This document shows, in pieces, positions 5,448-6,712 of a stretch of DNA of 6,712 nucleotides. The translations under genes and the position numbers were made by a program. How positions within the stretch are numbered: the stretch's first letter is position 1; every line of letters begins with the position of its first letter. The stretch comes from Cyanobacteria bacterium K_DeepCast_35m_m2_023 (GTDB taxonomy: Bacteria; Cyanobacteriota; Cyanobacteriia; PCC-6307; Cyanobiaceae): positions 1-6,712 of the forward strand of contig VGQR01000112.1 of NCBI GenBank assembly GCA_016882345.1. The letters are read 5' to 3'. The notes under the pieces are model-generated. The model made no database searches. It was not told the DNA's origin and saw only the letters and a list, made by a program, of their open reading frames with translations.

Positions 5448-6304
5448 TGGTGGCGCCGCAGAACCCCTACAGCGGCCGGCGGCTGTGTCTCACCACCCGC
5501 CACGGCAAAGAGCGCGCCCTGGCCCGGCCGTTTGCGGCTGGGCTGGGGGTGCAGCTGAAGCTGAGCCCCTGTGACACCGATCAGCTGGGCACCTTCAGCG
5601 GCGAGATCGCACGCCGCAGCGATGCCCTGGACACCTGCCGGCGCAAGGCCCTGCTGGGCCTTGACGCCACAGGCCAGACCCTGGGCCTGGCCAGTGAAGC
5701 CAGCTTTGGGCCTCACCCGGTTGCCGCGATGCTGACCGCGGGGCACGAGGTGCTGCTGTTCATCGACCGTGAACGGCAGCTTGAAGTCGTCGAGCAGCGC
5801 CTCGAGCTGGGCACCAATTACAGCCAGACCACGGTGGCCGCAGGCGAGGACCCCAGCTCCTGGCTGGCCCGGGTGGGATTTCCCAGACACGCCGTGATCG
5901 CCAGACCCGCCAGCGGCGGCGCCGAGATGATCTGCAAAGGGCTGGACAGCCCAGCCGCGCTCGCCCAGGCCCTGCGGCGCTGTGGCGACGCCGACCCCGA
6001 AGGCCGGGTCTGGCTCGAAACCGACATGCGCGCCCACCTGAACCCCACCCGCATGCGCGCGATCCGCCGCCTGGGCTGTGCCCTGGTGCGACGGCTGCGC
6101 AGCACTTGCCCTGTCTGCCGCAGCCCGGGCTTGGGACTGGTCACAACCGAAGCCGGCCTGCCCTGCAGCTGGTGCGGCGAACCCACAGAGCTCACCGCTG
6201 CCGAGATCTGGGGGTGCCCCAGCTGCGGCGAACGGCGCCCCCAGGCGCGGCGCGATGGACTGCAGAGCGCCGATCCTGGGTACTGCAGCTGGTGCAATCC
6301 CTGA
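5447..6304 (+). CDS. DUF6671-type protein with four CxxC motifs (zinc-ribbon-like C-terminus)
   Basis: This 285-residue protein is of unknown function; its motifs are recalled from the DUF6671 family. The N-terminal part has LTTRHGKERALARPF (residues 15-29), DTDQLGTFSGEI (43-54), LGLASEASFGPHP (79-91), GTNYSQT (122-128) and ETDMRAHLNPTRM (191-203). The conserved acidic, His and Asn residues hint at a metal- or nucleotide-dependent enzyme, but no reaction is known. The C-terminus holds eight cysteines as four CxxC pairs (221/224, 240/243, 257/260, 280/283), enough for two zinc-ribbon-like sites, and the protein ends two residues after the last Cys. ATG 5447 overlaps the preceding gene's stop as TGATG, implying translational coupling; an in-frame ATG at 5408 is less likely because it lies inside that gene. 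A 345-residue frame on the opposite strand (6328-5291) has no family features and is a GC-driven shadow. Confidence 0.75.
   Translation: MVAPQNPYSGRRLCLTTRHGKERALARPFAAGLGVQLKLSPCDTDQLGTFSGEIARRSDALDTCRRKALLGLDATGQTLGLASEASFGPHPVAAMLTAGHEVLLFIDRERQLEVVEQRLELGTNYSQTTVAAGEDPSSWLARVGFPRHAVIARPASGGAEMICKGLDSPAALAQALRRCGDADPEGRVWLETDMRAHLNPTRMRAIRRLGCALVRRLRSTCPVCRSPGLGLVTTEAGLPCSWCGEPTELTAAEIWGCPSCGERRPQARRDGLQSADPGYCSWCNP
6164..6295 (+). repeat. 12-base direct repeat encoding the CSWC motif twice
   Basis: TGCAGCTGGTGC occurs at 6164-6175 and again at 6284-6295, in the same frame. Both copies encode Cys-Ser-Trp-Cys, the second and fourth CxxC pairs of the DUF6671-type protein. Identity at nucleotide level, in a stretch where synonymous changes were possible, suggests a local duplication or conversion of a zinc-binding knuckle. 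Shared codon bias could also explain it. Confidence 0.5.

Positions 6305-6712
<408 letters not shown>

Overview
The window reads as chromosomal DNA of a GC-rich cyanobacterium, probably a Cyanobium/Synechococcus-type picocyanobacterium. The main evidence is the 3' edge, which carries the unmistakable N-terminus of ChlN, a subunit of the light-independent (dark) protochlorophyllide reductase. A divergent POR-like dehydrogenase and a DUF6671-type protein lie just upstream on the same strand. High GC gives many long meaningless antisense frames, and no mobile element, CRISPR array or RNA gene was recognised.

Layout. Bases 1-118 hold the last 38 codons of a + strand membrane protein resembling the end of a CPA2-type cation:proton antiporter. 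It converges, across an 18-base gap, with a minus-strand pair. That pair is a large APC/KimA-like permease locus (2770 down to 878) followed 42 bases later by a six-helix GAP/Sap-family membrane protein (835 down to 137). The permease frame is broken by one in-frame TAA (2147-2149), but both sides are otherwise well preserved. Divergent from the permease, across a 97-base gap, are a small lipoprotein (2868-3152) and a complete CPA2-type antiporter (3176-4345). A possible 27-residue membrane peptide overlaps the end of the antiporter gene.

The right-hand part is a separate + strand group: a POR-like short-chain dehydrogenase (4491-5447), a DUF6671-type zinc-cluster protein whose start overlaps the dehydrogenase stop, and then chlN (6416 to the edge) behind a strong ribosome-binding site.

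Working together (inference). The left part looks like an ion-homeostasis neighbourhood: a KimA-like K+/amino-acid-type importer with a cytosolic regulatory tail, flanked by proton-coupled cation antiporters. The right part joins a POR-like reductase and an uncharacterised Cys-rich protein to a chlorophyll-biosynthesis gene. The observations most worth a second look are the nonsense codon falling between the two five-helix halves of the permease, and the POR-like/DUF6671 pair upstream of chlN.
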